DNA of 64,000 bases, taken from Chrysogorgia sp. JL179-B06 (Eukaryota; Cnidaria; Anthozoa; Scleralcyonacea; Chrysogorgiidae). This document shows positions 1 through 11,567 of the stretch, piece by piece. Under the pieces are notes generated by a model, which saw only the letters and a program-made list of their open reading frames with translations, searched no databases and was not told the DNA's origin. The position numbers and the translations under genes were made by a program. Every line of letters begins with the position of its first letter. Positions within the stretch are counted from its first letter, which is position 1. Where the stretch lies: contig JAYKKM010000065.1 of the NCBI GenBank assembly GCA_035772405.1, positions 629,001 through 693,000 of the forward strand, read 5' to 3'.

Positions 1-395
1 AATGTCTTCCAAATTATAGCCAAAATCTCGTTCATGGCTTCGTTTCTGGTGGTACATTTCATAACTGCAATTTCAACTTCAATTTCCAAGCAGCCATTGG
101 CAGTGACAATAGTTCAGCACGAGCTTTAAGACTTGCGAAGATGTACTTGCATCGATTGGAAAAAATCCAAATTTTCCTTGCCTTTCATCGGACACGATTC
201 GTATTGATTCGTATGATTGTTTGATCAAACGAACTCGTTACGTTTTCTATCAGTTTATCACATGATGTTGTCGTGTGACGTTTCTCGTGCGTTCTCGCAC
301 GCGAAATATTAAAGTGTAAATCGAGTTTTTGCTCATTTTTTGTCACAACAATAAAAAAGTTTTCGAATTTGCTATTCACCTCCCAGGTATATGCT

Positions 396-430
<35 letters not shown>

Positions 431-668
431 TGGATATTTACCTCGCCGCTTCGCAGCTCGGTAAATATCCAACAATATTCACCTCCACTTCGGTGAATAA
501 TTGCTATTTATACTCTGGAACTGTAATGTACATTACAGTTTACTGTAAAATGAATAAAAATAAACAAGATGTTTAACAGTACACCTCTTCAGAATATAGG
601 TATGTTCCTTATACTAATTCTATAAAATAATTTGACACCTGGCTACCACAAAACAATATTGACAACAT
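1..668. other. non-coding, only the foldback cassette
   Basis: Apart from the hairpin at 396-506 I see no exon with usable splice sites or a recognisable protein in this stretch. It is AT-rich and lies 3' of the integrase gene that follows on the minus strand. Confidence 0.5.
396..506. repeat. foldback (hairpin) cassette
   Basis: An imperfect palindrome of about 110 bases. CAATTATTCACC on the left is answered by GGTGAATAATTG on the right, and an inner pair GGATATTTACC / GGTAAATATCC closes around a GC-rich centre (CTCGCCGCTTCGCAGCTCGG). No protein is encoded. It looks like a small foldback element, and its centre resembles those of the hairpins at 46406-46514 and 49650-49772. Confidence 0.7.
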
Positions 669-2210
669 TTACACCCTGTTGGTGTCAAAATTAGCCTTCA
701 CATATAAGTAGGCATTAGTGGCTTGGGCAGGCTCAACATCACAAGTGTCTGGGATGTGTCGTTCACATTCTCGACGAAATCCTGCCTCAAAATAATCATC
801 TGTTCCCTCCAGTACGCCTGAAAGTTCTGCCACCTCTATGAGCTGTTCTTCTGTTACAGGTAGCCCACACTTTTCACCACCATACTGCTGTGGGTAGTGG
901 TAGATGTGCTCAGGTACTCCAGTTGGGAGTTCTTTGTGCTTCTGCTTGCACATTCGGTGGTTATTCCATACAGAGACTCTGAAGGTGTCTAGTTCCTTTT
1001 GGAGGACAGGGATGTATATGTATGCAAGCAGGTTTCTACAAACACACAAGAGCAAGATTTATGTTAATTTCTTTAAATGTAATTGGGGCTGTTGCCATAA
1101 TGAATGTATTCCAAAGGCCAGTAAACTTTGTTGTTAGTATTTACTAAAGTAGCAATAATTTACTGCATTGAGCACAAAGAATACCTGTCTGTTTCGTCAT
1201 TTGAGTCATAATTTCCATCTTCAACTAGTGAGGACAATTGCCTTTTGAAGAACCTCTCCATTCTATCCAGAAGTTCCCGCCACCATCGCTCTATTTTATT
1301 CTGGGTTGAGGGGCCATACAGGACACTATCGGTCGGGTCATCTAAATCCTCAAGTTTTCCACGGAGGAAACTGTGCATTGTGGCCATAATACCAGTTTCT
1401 ATTCCTTTGTCTACACGTATTGTTAATGGCAACACTGTTTGGTTAAAACCAAAAAAATATGTAAGAACAAATAATTATGTAAGGATCAAAATGTCAGCAG
1501 TCCGTTTTTGTCACTTTTCATGCGTTACTATGACATTCCGATATACCTCTACTTTCATGCAGATATTCCAAGTAGAATTTCCCTATAATCTTAGGATTAT
1601 TGTTTGACGTCCAGATCCGTAAGAAGTTCATTCGAGCGCTGTATGTGTCTTGCCCACCGTAGATACACAACGGGAACATAGCCTTCTGGTATCCGCACAT
1701 CTTGTCATGTCCATCCAGAGACATCGTGCAGTCTGCACCCTTTGAAGTGGTAAAAATATGAAATGTCAAAATCATTAGAGTCGATGCACTGCTGAGTGCT
1801 CAATGTGTCGAAGAAAAATGTGTACTTACACCGGTGATAAAAGTATTGGTTCTTCGGGGCCGCTTTGCTTTACCCACACCTCCTCTTGCCTCTAGCCCTT
1901 TTGGAGCAACCTCTCCCATGACAGCGTATACAACATCCCGAGGGACATTGAGCCCATGAACCTCCCGCACCTTCTGCTGTATGGCACGATAGCCAAGAAG
2001 TCGCCCTGGGCCCTCCATTTCTTTCTGAACGGCTTCTTTCACGTCATTGATACCTAAGTCACAGTTGGTGAACTTTATGTCGAAATATTGTAGCCTACGC
2101 GATAAGCTTCGCTCGCTCCATGCATACATGGGATACTCAGTTTTTAAAAATTTCAAGATCTCTTTCTTTCGCCAATTTTGCCTGACACAGCTATGGCACA
2201 GATAGGCCAT
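669..2210 (-). CDS. four-exon DDE integrase-core gene, apparently intact
   Basis: Exons 2210-1830, 1739-1547, 1434-1185 and 1035-669 join in compatible phases (0, 1, 2) with GTAAGT, GTATAT and GTATTC donors, giving 396 residues and a TAA stop. The N-terminal exon has a helix-rich region with LLGYRAIQQKVREVHGL and a VPRDVVYAVM motif. The integrase core follows, with candidate catalytic residues D in SLDGHDK, D in RVDKGIE and E in NKIERWW. The C-terminal exon carries a WNNHRM segment and then PTGVPEHIYHYP. This order is that of the stand-alone integrase-core proteins that are multiplied in cnidarians and fish. They are presumed to be mobile or domesticated DDE recombinases acting on DNA in the nucleus. 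No frameshift or stop was found, unlike most neighbours. The start ATG at 2210 follows a T-rich stretch and no upstream exon is visible. The integrase assignment is firm; the activity is inferred. Confidence 0.8.
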
Positions 2211-2299
2211 GCAATAATTTATTATTTTTTTTATTTCAAATAAATTTTAAAAATAAATTTTAAAAAATTAAAAAAATTAAAAAATTTCATTAAAGTAAG

Positions 2300-2792
2300 G
2301 AATTTTCTAATGGGCCCGGGGTCGGTTGTGGAGTATTGAAGACGTAGACGAAATGCGGGCGAAATGGAACCACTTCAACATCCGCCAAAGACAAGTGGCG
2401 GGACGGATTGAACGGACCACGGGTGCGAGCCCAAAAATGAACCCCAAACGTGGGCGGCAACGACGACGGGCAATAATTCTAACCACCACGCCAAATCCGG
2501 TGCGAGGGCAAACGGAAAGTGCTGAGAAGTTCGATCATCTGACGAGTAAAGGAGCGGCAGGGGGTGGGACAACCTTGCAGATGTGATGGACGGAGTCGAT
2601 TAACGATGCCAGTTCGGAGCGGGTGCAACAACTCGAGGGAAGCCATAAATTTGCACGACGGAAGGCGCACAAGTTGACGAACCGAGTCCAACTCGATACC
2701 CAAGAAAACGAAGGCACGTGGTGGGACCATCGCACATGTCCGGATGGAGAGGGAGGCCTAAACGTCCGAACACCGACCGGCTTTGGCGACAT
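2300..2792 (-). pseudogene. DIRS-like retrotransposon RT/RNase H scrap
   Basis: Three overlapping minus-strand frames together read like the end of a tyrosine-recombinase (DIRS/Ngaro) reverse transcriptase running into RNase H. They contain FLGIELDS, then ASLIDSVHHICKVV, then FTRQMIELLS and finally DLAWWLELLP. The order matches that family, but at least two frame changes are needed, so the copy is dead. Its base composition is clearly more GC-rich than the surroundings, which suggests insertion. It abuts the last visible exon of the truncated BEN-type gene and probably replaced that gene's 3' end. Confidence 0.6.
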
Positions 2793-3009
2793 TTATCCCT
2801 CTGAATTTTCATTGTTCCAATATTTCGTTTCCTCTGCCTTTTTTTCAGGATCTGGTGATAAGCTGATATCTGGGCTTTTTGAAAATCTATTGGCTATTTC
2901 ACGTAAAACTTGCAGATCATCTAATAGAAAAAATATGAAAAAATAGTTTTAAAACCAGGTAACTTCCCCCTAAATTTGTTACATAAAACATGTGATAAAG
3001 TATGTTTAA

Positions 3010-3469
3010 GGGGGTGTTTATATGGATGAGCGCCACGTCAGCCCTCTTGGTAGGGCTAGCCCTCTTTGCCAATATGAATTTCATCCCTTGTTTACATGAG
3101 AATTTCTAGCCCTCCTAACTGAGCTGGCTCACTGCCCAAGCTAGTTCGCTCGAATGGCTATGGCTGTATTTGTTTTCGCAGCAAACCCAGAATCCCACTT
3201 TTGTGGACAAGTGTTCAATTTATAACTTAAACACAAGCAAACACGTTGTGCGAAATATAAAGTTGTCCAGAAAATACTGGTAAAGATAAACTTTGTCGCT
3301 TGTATGGAGCCATCCTAGGCGAGATCTCTGGTTGTCATGAGCGAGATCCCGCCTAGGAGGGCTGGCCCTCTTGTCATGTAAACACAAACAAATTATGTTG
3401 AGACGCGGGATCTCGGCAAAGAGGGCTAGCCCTACCAAGAGAGCTGGCCCTCCTCCATATAAACACCCT
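3010..3469. mobile_element. MITE with GGGTGTTTATATGGA termini
   Basis: Terminal inverted repeats of about 60-70 bases (GGGTGTTTATATGGA at the left, TCCATATAAACACCC at the right) continue inward as GGTAGGGCTAGCCCTCTTTG and its complement. Further inverted pieces carry GGGCTGGCCCTC. The element has no coding capacity. It is flanked by TTAA on the left and TAAA on the right, so the target duplication is uncertain. It lies in the intron between exons 2 and 3 of BEN copy A. Confidence 0.75.
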
Positions 3470-3475
3470 AAATTT

Positions 3476-3587
3476 AGGCTGCGTTTACACTAGAGCAAAA
3501 GTATCCGGATTCATATTGTTTTGCATCCTCATGAGAATAAAAAACAATACGAATCCGATAACTTTCGCTCTAGTGTAAACGCAGCCT
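3476..3587. mobile_element. palindromic MITE, AGGCTGCGTTTACACTAGAG family, copy 1
   Basis: About 112 bases that fold back almost completely: AGGCTGCGTTTACACTAGAG at the left and CTCTAGTGTAAACGCAGCCT at the right. A diverged second copy is at 57811-57913. It is adjacent to the 3010-3469 MITE, so the two insertions are neighbours or nested in one intron. Confidence 0.8.
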
Positions 3588-5330
3588 TAATATTAAATAA
3601 CTTACCACCGGTTTTTAAGACATGTGCTACACAATCCTTGGTTTCATTCTCAATTACGGGGATTGTTTTTTTACCCAAACTTTTCAAGACTTTTGGGTTT
3701 GTGGGCCATTGCACAATTACCTAAATAAATAAAAGGTATATTATTTTTTAAAACAATGCATTCAATGTAGATCTTCTTTTTGGATAGATTCATTGCAGTT
3801 TAGAAGACACCTTACAACTTTTCGTATTGGAAAACAAAAATTTTTATCCCTATAGTTTTAATATTGTTTATTTTACAGTTTTGCTTACAGAAGTAGATAG
3901 TTCTTTTAAATCATTGTCATTGTATCAGTCATTGTGTATGATTGTCAAATGGCATATGTGATTTTAATCGGTTTGATTTTTTAGCTCAGCTTGAACAGTT
4001 TATGGAAAATTTCAGCCTGGTTACTTAACCGGGCAGCCAGGTTTGCTCAAATGAGATCCCAGCTAACCGATGGATGGCCTGGGTTTTCATGTACATGTAA
4101 ACTGAATACATACCAGGCTCATAAACAGCTCCTAGGGTCTACTCTTCAAAAAGAATGCAGTTTGTCTGGAAGAAGCATACAGTAGAATACCAACAAACAA
4201 TTTTAACAGGAAAGAGTTAAACAATCTGCTATAAATAGTGGAGAAAACTAAAATGAAAGGGTTGCAAAACTGCTTATCCTTTGTGTTTTAACCGCAACAA
4301 CATCCACAAAGATAGAATACCCCCAGCTCCTACACCATCAACAAAGACAGGCCTCTACAATTTTTCAAAAATACATCCTTTAATGTGTAAAACTAACAAG
4401 AATAACACCCAGAAACGAAAAAGAAACATTCTGTGAATGTCTTGAATTCTTTTACAAATTTTTGGATAAAGGATGGCAAAGATTAAGGTGGATTACAAAA
4501 GTATCTGAACGGACTTGACCATGTGTTGCCGTGAGCCCATGTTCACTGAGGTTCACTGATAGTTTCAATCCATTCGAATCCTAGCTTCAAATCCTTGCCA
4601 TCCTACATCAAAAGTGTTTAATTTTTCTCTAGCATATAATAAAAAAACTTTTTGGGCTTATCAAGGTTATTTTTCATCGCATGATTTCTATATATTTTCA
4701 ATAATTCTAGTCATTCATACCCCCAGTTTTGTTTAAGTCACTAGTTTGGACGTAGATGTCGAACGTAATTGTTTTGATTTGCAAAAGGGTAGTTAAAAAT
4801 TTGGAAATAATTGCTTTAAGGACTAAGTTTAAAAGAAAAAGTATAAATTAAGTGGTAATAAATCGGCATTAGACTTCGCTTACCTCGGTCGATTTCGACA
4901 GTTCTGGATCAATCATTCTGTAATCCATTACCACTCACCGACGTCAACTGCATTTTCTTGGAAGAAGTCGAACAAAGCAAATGTAGGCATGATGCAAGTC
5001 AAATTTTATTAAATTATTAAACAATAAACACACAATCCAATCCAATGACCAAGAAAACCCAAGAGACTCAGAGTAAAACCTTTCGATGAACACATGTTGT
5101 AGAAACGACCAATAATCGACAACATGACATGACCTTCTTTGCAATCGCACTTGCACGTCGCAAACTTGGCAGTGCTGTCCAATCACAGCACGGTAATTTA
5201 ATGTTATGCCGAGCATTCGGAAATTCTCGGTATTCCGGAGTTTTCTCAGCCTCGTACCCAGGCGTCTTTGTGGAAGTTGCGCTGAGCGCGCGCGGGCTTT
5301 TGCGGAGGACGCGACGAGGCTTATAATTAG

Positions 5331-5460
5331 GTATATACTTCATGGTAACACCCTAACCCTAACCGTAACCCTAATCGTAACTCTAATCCTAACCATAACC
5401 CTAATAATAACTGTAAAATAGGGTGGGAGACTATATGTATTGTTACCATGAAGTATATCC
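5331..5460. repeat. foldback enclosing degenerate telomere-like repeats
   Basis: The arms GTATATACTTCATGGTAACA (5331-5350) and its near-perfect complement (5441-5460, 19 of 20) enclose about 60 bases of degenerate CCCTAA units (5351-5412, with CCGTAA, CCTAAT and CTCTAA variants). There is no gene. It is either an interstitial telomere-derived block captured inside a foldback element, or a simple repeat internal to a MITE. Confidence 0.7.
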
Positions 5461-5758
5461 CTATAATTATTGTAAACCATATGTAAACTAAACCGAATAT
5501 GTGTTCTTGTCGGCGTAAACTTCACTAATATGTCTAATCGACGGTGATACAAGCAATATCTAATCGATGCGGCAGCCAAAATACTAAGAACTACACAGTT
5601 TCATCATCGTAAAAAGCTTGAATCTTTCGCCAGTCGAAATTTGCACGTCGTGGACTTGGTCGTGGATAACAATCATATAAGTGTTTTCAAATCTCAACCG
5701 GCCATCAACTAGATTTTCGTTAGTCTTCATGTAACTTTTCACCTCACCCAAGCTATGA

Positions 5759-7708
5759 AGTACGCATTCACATTCAGCAGTACTTGATGCAAGTATCAAT
5801 TATAAGAATAGAGATTATTTTGTTAGGCTACCTATTCAACAGCAGGTAGTTAACATCTTACAGACAAGTGGAATAGAGAATAGTTTAATCAGTCACCAGG
5901 ATTTGAAAACTGGTGACACAAGTGTAATTAAGGATATAGTGCATGGAAAAGTTTATAAAGATTTAATTAGTGAAGGTAAATTAGGTCCAAATGACGTGTC
6001 AATATTATTTAACACTGATGGCATTTCAATATTTAAGTCATCTAATTATTCAGTCTGTCCTATTTTGGCAACAATAAATGAGCTTCCACCACATTTGTGC
6101 AAACAGCACATGATATTGGCTGGGTTGTGGTTTGGTGTAGAGAAGCCACATATGAACACATTTTTTAAACCATTTGTCACTGAAACGAACGAATTGGGAA
6201 CAAAGGGTTTGTGTGAAGGCAATGTTTGTAGGAAAGTGTTTGCACTTTTTCTATCTGCTGATGCACCTGCCAGGGCTATTGTAAGGAACTGTAAGCAGTA
6301 CAATGGTGTGTGTGGATGCGATTGGTGTGAGCAAGAAGGAACTGCTCTAGAAAATGGAAATAATCCTCCTGTACGTGTGTACCCATACGAGTGCAATGTA
6401 CCTCAAAGAAGTGACACATCACAGAGAATGGCTGCAATAACCAGCCAAATAACTGGTAAATGTCAGCAAGGTACAAAAGGTCCATCTGTGTTGCTGCTTT
6501 TACCACACTTTGACTCTGTGCAAGGAATTTGTTGTGAGGTACAACATGCTGGTTTTCTGGGCGTAACAAGGCAATTTCTAAACACTTGGCTTGATTCGTC
6601 TAATAAAGACAGACTACTATCTCGGTAGGCAGCTTTCTGTTTTAGATGCAAGACTTCTTTCGATTTCTCTGCCAAGTGATATATCAAGGTGTCCAAGGTC
6701 TCTAAAATTTAGAAAATACTGGAAGGCATCTGAGTTTAGAGCTTTTGTCTTTTATTCACTTGTTATGTTACAAGATTTGTTACCTGCAGTGTATTTGAAC
6801 CATTGGTTTCTTTTTGTTTATGGCATTTATAATCTAATGGGTAATTCTATATGTGCTGACGATATACATAGAGCAAATGCCTGACTAAACAAATTTGTTC
6901 TTTTGAATAGGAAACTCTATGGAGATAGGCATTGTACATTTAACGTACATTGTTTGTGTCATTTTGCACAGTCTGTGATGAATTGTGGGCCATTGTGGGC
7001 AACTTCTAACATGACAATTGGTAAACTTTTCCAGGGAACCCAAAAAGTTCCCTTGCAAATTTGTGAAATGTTCTTGATGACAAAGAATATGGCAGTCTTG
7101 GCTGGTAGATGTATTGCTGAAAACAGTCATCCTGAGGTTGGCAAGTTATACAACTCTTTTTCTAGAGGCAATGTAAACTCCCGGCAAGGTGTTATACTTA
7201 CTGATGGTTTGAGAGGGGTTGGTAAAGGGGAGTCGATTGCATTGTTACCATCTAAGCTCATCGCAGTTCAGGTCTTCAAGCACGGGTAAACAGAGTTGCA
7301 ATCTCTTATGCTAGGTTTGTTGACAACCACCAACTTTTTTCTAGTGTAGACTATGTAAGGAATGTGCGCCATTGCAACTCGTACATTAAATTTATGCATG
7401 ATAAGTATTGTTTTGGGAGGATACAGGCACTTCTTGTTGTGAAGTTAAGGTGCTCTTGTGTTTCTGATGCGGTGTGTCCTTGTGAAGGAGAGTATATGGT
7501 TTTAGTGGAGCCTTTAACTGTTGTTGGACAGTCCAAATTTAAAGATAGCTTAGGTTGCTGTTCAGATTTTTTGGTCGAAGTCAGTACTGTAAATACTAAC
7601 CAGTTAATTGCTTTATATCCTCGTAATATTAAACAAAAGCGTATTTTTCTAACTTGTGATAGTGATTGGTATTTATGTCCTTTGCCATGTAAGTTTTATT
7701 ATGATTAG
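5759..7708 (+). pseudogene. CACTA/EnSpm-like transposase, C-terminal two thirds, broken
   Basis: An open frame from about 5759 carries the motif order of animal CACTA-like (tnp2-type) transposases: DYFVRLPIQQQ, NTDGISIFKSS, INELPPHL, LAGLWFGVEKPHMNTFFKPF, then a CGCDWC knuckle and YPYEC. The aspartate in NTDG is a likely catalytic residue. After a frameshift near 6605 the reading continues with LGRQLSVLDARLL and, past an in-frame TGA at 6882-6884, with KLYGDRHCTFNVHCLCH and CGPLWATSN. A second shift near 7280 precedes a last segment ending at 7708. The N-terminal exons are absent here, but N-terminal exons of this family are present at 50002-51056. The gene is divergent to BEN copy A. Confidence 0.72.
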
Positions 7709-8559
7709 TTAAAAACTGTAAAATAATTATCTATATGACTACATGTGTATATTGAATGATGTTAGTAATTATTGATGAAATTATTGATAAAACTATATTA
7801 ACAAATTATTAGAAGTGAAGTTGATCGTCCAGGTTGTTGTAGTCTTGAGAAAGACTGTTGTTGGACTATATATTATAACACATGTAAATAAAATATTTTA
7901 TTAGTGTTACTTTCAAGTTTCTGCACTTTAGTTTATTTTAGTTTGTTAGATTTATCACTCTTAGGTGAACGGAATACCCCAACAGGCTGGAAGCCCAATT
8001 ATAGCGGTTCCGAGGGCCTACGGTAGATTCGACCCGAAAGTTTTACCATTTGCTGATATTACAAAGGCAGCACTTTCTCCTGAATTATTTGTAAGACCCT
8101 GAGTGGTCCAACTCAGGATTTGTTGTCTGACTCAGGATTTGAACCTGTGTTTTCATGGTAAATCATTCTTAATGTTAGAGTATTGGAATAAGATAATATA
8201 AGAGCTGACCAAAACTGGCATGGTATAATGTGCATGTATGTTGAAACTTACATCCTAATGACCAAGACCATGCAGCTATTTAATAAGCCATGGTATGGAC
8301 AAATTTGATCATTAAAAATGCATATTTAAATATAGATAGATTGTACAGTAGGCTTCTTTTGGAATATAGCCTATAAAACCTACATGTACATGTCTGTATA
8401 ATATAGCCCAAAGTAGGCGATTTACACCATCAGTAGAAACTTACAAGGAATTATTATCTTTAGAAATAGCCTAAAATCAAATACATTGTATAACTCAAAG
8501 TATCATATAATTATCAACTTATAAGCCAGAACCTAACGTATATAGGATACTGTAAAGTA
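7709..8559. other. non-coding; SINE fragment and AT-rich sequence
   Basis: Beyond the SINE-like stretch at 7966-8150 I see no coding exon. From 8300 on the text becomes rich in ATAGCCTA-type words that lead into the CCTATAGG array. Confidence 0.5.
7966..8150 (-). repeat. SINE-derived fragment (box B half)
   Basis: This stretch shares GGTGAACGGAATACCCCAAC and a following CCGAGGGCCTACG block with 45795-46020. Near 8130-8140 it has a minus-strand GGTTCAAATCC-like box B (plus strand GGATTTGAACC). The box A half that is present in the other copy is missing. It looks like a 5'-truncated tRNA-derived SINE on the minus strand. Confidence 0.6.
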
Positions 8560-9488
8560 ACTATAGGAAATGTCTTAAAACCTATAGGAACAGCTTAAGG
8601 CCATCTACATGATACGATTCGTCGTATACGATTGTCATTCTGGCGTGTTTTGTCATATACGATAGTCGTACTGGCGCATGTGATTGTTTGCACACGACAT
8701 AATTCTTGTTTATGATTCGATGGCTAATATGTTGATACGCGTGTACATTTTGATCACATATGCCAAGATGACAATCATATACGACAAATCATATTGTGTA
8801 GATCGGCCTTTATAGGAATAGCTTATAAAAACTATTGCAATTTATTATGCAGAAACCTATAGGAATAGCCTAAAGAATCTATAGAAATTTTCCATAGAAA
8901 CCTATAGGAATAGTGTTCCCACTATCCACAGATCACAATTTTGTAACAGCAAACATTAAGTTTATTACAAATTTTTACCATAGAAAACGTTTTTCTTTTG
9001 TGTTTCTCCTTCCACAAGCAAGCACACTAACAACATAGTGTCCCGAAATAGTTCTAACAAATAGCCTGTAGAAACCAAAAGGAATAGCCTATAGGAATAG
9101 CCTATAGAAACCTATAGGAATAGCATATAGAAACCTATAGGAATAGCATATAGAAACCTATAGAGAAACCTATAGAAATAGCCAATAGAACCTATAGGAA
9201 TAGCATATAGAAACCTATAGGAATAGCATATAGAAACCTATAGAAACCTATAGGAATAGCCTATAGGAACCTATAGAATAGCCTATAGAAACCTATAGGA
9301 ACCTATAGGAATAGCCTATAGAAACCTATAGGAACCTATAGAGAGATTCGCCTATAGACACTTGATTCTATAGAATCCTATAGGTTTCTATAGGTATTTG
9401 AACCTATAGACTTTCTGCCTATAGGTTTCTATAGGCGGCATATAGGCACCTATAGAAACCTATAGGCTTCTAGACTTTTTTTATAAGG
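8560..9488. repeat. CCTATAGG palindrome-rich array 1
   Basis: The self-complementary octamer CCTATAGG recurs at least a dozen times between 9060 and 9470, in a loose pattern of CCTATAGGAATAG and CCTATAGAAA words. A sparser version extends left to about 8560. The array stops at TAGACTTTTTTTATAAGGG (near 9471-9488), right before a LINE fragment. The array at 57925-58256 has the same vocabulary and the same end motif. There is no coding capacity. A transposon-like repeat with subterminal palindromes fits best. Confidence 0.75.
8597..8810. mobile_element. MITE nested in the CCTATAGG array
   Basis: Termini AAGGCCATCTACATGATACG and its imperfect complement at 8770-8810 (ending GTAGATCGGCCTT) form inverted repeats of about 42 bases that continue as TCGTATACGATTGTCAT. 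The flanks are TTA on both sides, a possible 3-base target duplication. The array vocabulary resumes on both sides, so this is a later insertion. Confidence 0.7.
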
Positions 9489-11567
9489 GTATCGAGTTAG
9501 TAGCCAACAAACACGACTGTGTTTTCATGGACAACATTATTCAATGATGTTGCTCAAGAACATGCCCCTATTAAGACCAGACGAGCGAAAGGAACTCATG
9601 TACCATGGATGACAAATGAATTATCCGATTTAATGAGAGATCGGGACTATCACCATAGGAAGGCAAGAGGTTTAAAGTCTGGATACCATTGGAGCATGTT
9701 TTGTAAATTAAGAAAAGCGGTCCGTGGTAATATTAAAAAATCGAAATCAACTTATTATGTTAATCTTATAAATGAAAGTAAAGGAAATAGTTCCAAGTTG
9801 TGGAAAGCTGTGAATGAAGTTCTACCTGATCGTCCTTCTAACCCAATTACCACCATTAATCATAACGGAATGTCCTTTACTTCTTCATCTGGAATTGCCT
9901 CGGCACTTAATGATTTCTTCGCTAACATTGGTACAAAACTTTCTGAAAAATTTTCTTTAATTACCTATGACTTCACACAGTATCTACAAAGACCGTCGTC
10001 ATCTTTTAATCTAATTGAAATTTCACAAGAATTCGTGCGTGGTGAACTGGGTCGTCTTAAATTAAACAAGGCAATTGGTTTGGATAAGGTCATGAGTGTT
10101 AGACTTCTTAAAGACTGTATGGATATGATTACCCCATATCTGACCTATCTGTTGAATATGTCAATTGAATCATCGGTATTCCCAAGTACCTGGAAAAATG
10201 CTAAGGTTTGCGCATTATTCAAGTCTGGTAATAGATCCGATCCTTCGTGTTATAGACCGATCTCTATACTGCCCACTATTAGTAAGATTCTCGAAAGAGC
10301 AATTCACCATCAATTTTTCAAATATATAAAAGACAATAATCTTTTATCTGATAAACAATTTGGCTTTAAACCCAAATCTTCAACAAGTATTGCTGTTGGT
10401 CAACTCACTGATTCTATTCTTAAGAACATGGATGATGGTCAACTAACCGGGGTGGTTTTTTTGGATTTATCGAAAGCGTTCGTTGATAGTGTATCGAATA
10501 CAGCTAAAATTCCTGTTGGTGTACCTCAGGGTTCAATATTAGGCCCACTATTATTTTTGATTTATGTCAATGATATGCCTAAGTGTTTGGAAAAAGTCAA
10601 CGTTACGTTGTATGCAGATGATACAGCAGTATATTACTCTTCACGAAATTTACCTGATTTAGTTCATACAATTAATCATGATTTACTAAACATTTCGAAG
10701 TGGTTGAGCCTGAATCAACTTACACTGAATGTAACTAAATCAAAGTTCATGATGGTCGGTAGTCGTCAAAAAATGAATGCTGTTGATCCAGTCAACCTAT
10801 AATGAGATGGAAAACCTCTTTTACAGTCCGATACTTTCACCTACCTTGGAGTTAAACTAAATACCAATCTTTCATGGACTGACCATGTGCACTGGATCTA
10901 TGCCAAAGTACTTAAAAAATTAAGCCTTTTTAAGAGAATCAAATGTTATCTTCCTTTCCATGCAAGGAAACTCTTTTTTAATTCTCTAATTTTACCATCA
11001 TTCGACTACTGCGATATAGTGTCGGGTGATAGAGGTAATGATACCGCAATGATGTCTCTACAGATATTGCAGAATAAAGCAGCTAAGGAGATATTGGATC
11101 TCCCATTTCTTTCTTCTGCATCTGATGCCTTGGATCGTCTTGGTTGGAAACCTCTCTGTCACCGAAGGAAAGAACATCGTTGTTATTTTATTTATAAATG
11201 CATTAACAATTTTATTGATTCTGATTTTAACATAGTTTTTAATAAGGATGTACATAATTACAATACGAGAAATAGAGACAATATAAGAATCCCACGCTCA
11301 AAACGGCGTTGGGGTCAATGGACGGTTGCTTCGCGTGCTGCAGAGCTAGGATTGGAACAGTTTGGATAAATCAATTCGTTCAATTGACAATTTGAATTCA
11401 TTTAAGAAATCTGTGCACAATTTAAATTTCTAATTATTTTAAATTTATTTATATATTAGTTATTATTTATTTACATTTTAGTTTTAATTACTGTATTAAT
11501 TAGGACCCTGACGAAAACCACCTTTTTGGTGATTCAGGCTTCCTGTTTAAAGATTAAATTCATTCAT
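9489..11567 (+). pseudogene. CR1/L2-like LINE, 5'-truncated, reverse transcriptase with internal deletion
   Basis: The first frame (9519-10802) starts inside the linker after the lost endonuclease and runs through reverse-transcriptase blocks: RPISILPTISKILE, QFGFKP, VVFLDLSKAF, GVPQGSILGPLLF and LYADDTAVY. About 50 residues that normally separate DLSKAF from GVPQGS are missing, without loss of frame. The enzyme is therefore defective although the two catalytic motifs are present. A frameshift near 10800 leads to the thumb/C-terminal part (10887-11369). The 3' end is an AT-rich tail, a GACCCTGACG...GGTTTCAGGC-like stem region and (ATTC)n, typical of L2/CR1 ends. The tail directly joins coding sequence of the Polinton-like element, so the LINE inserted there. 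Confidence 0.85.

Larger units (their letters stand above)
2797..4990 (-). pseudogene. truncated BEN-family gene, copy A (5' exons only)
   Basis: Three minus-strand exons are homologous, in order, to the first three exons of the BEN gene at 51308-57334. Exon 1 (4990-4884) begins MPTFALFDFFQENAVDVG. Exon 2 (3720-3606) carries VQWPTNPKVLKSLGKK and ends in phase 1 at GTAAGT. Exon 3 (from 2920) reads DLQVLREIANRFSKSPDISL. Exon 1 lacks 7 bases relative to copy B, which breaks the frame. Exon 3 runs to a stop at 2795 where the DIRS scrap begins, so no coiled coil or BEN domain remains. Two MITEs sit in intron 2. The gene faces away from the CACTA-like transposase at 5759-7708, the same arrangement as in copy B. 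It is probably a dead copy. Confidence 0.72.

Noticed and set aside
5584..5799. 71-residue minus-strand open frame with coding-like composition
   Set aside because: It has no recognised motif, no splice partner and overlaps the start of the transposase reading on the other strand. It may be a scrap of an unknown gene but cannot be supported.
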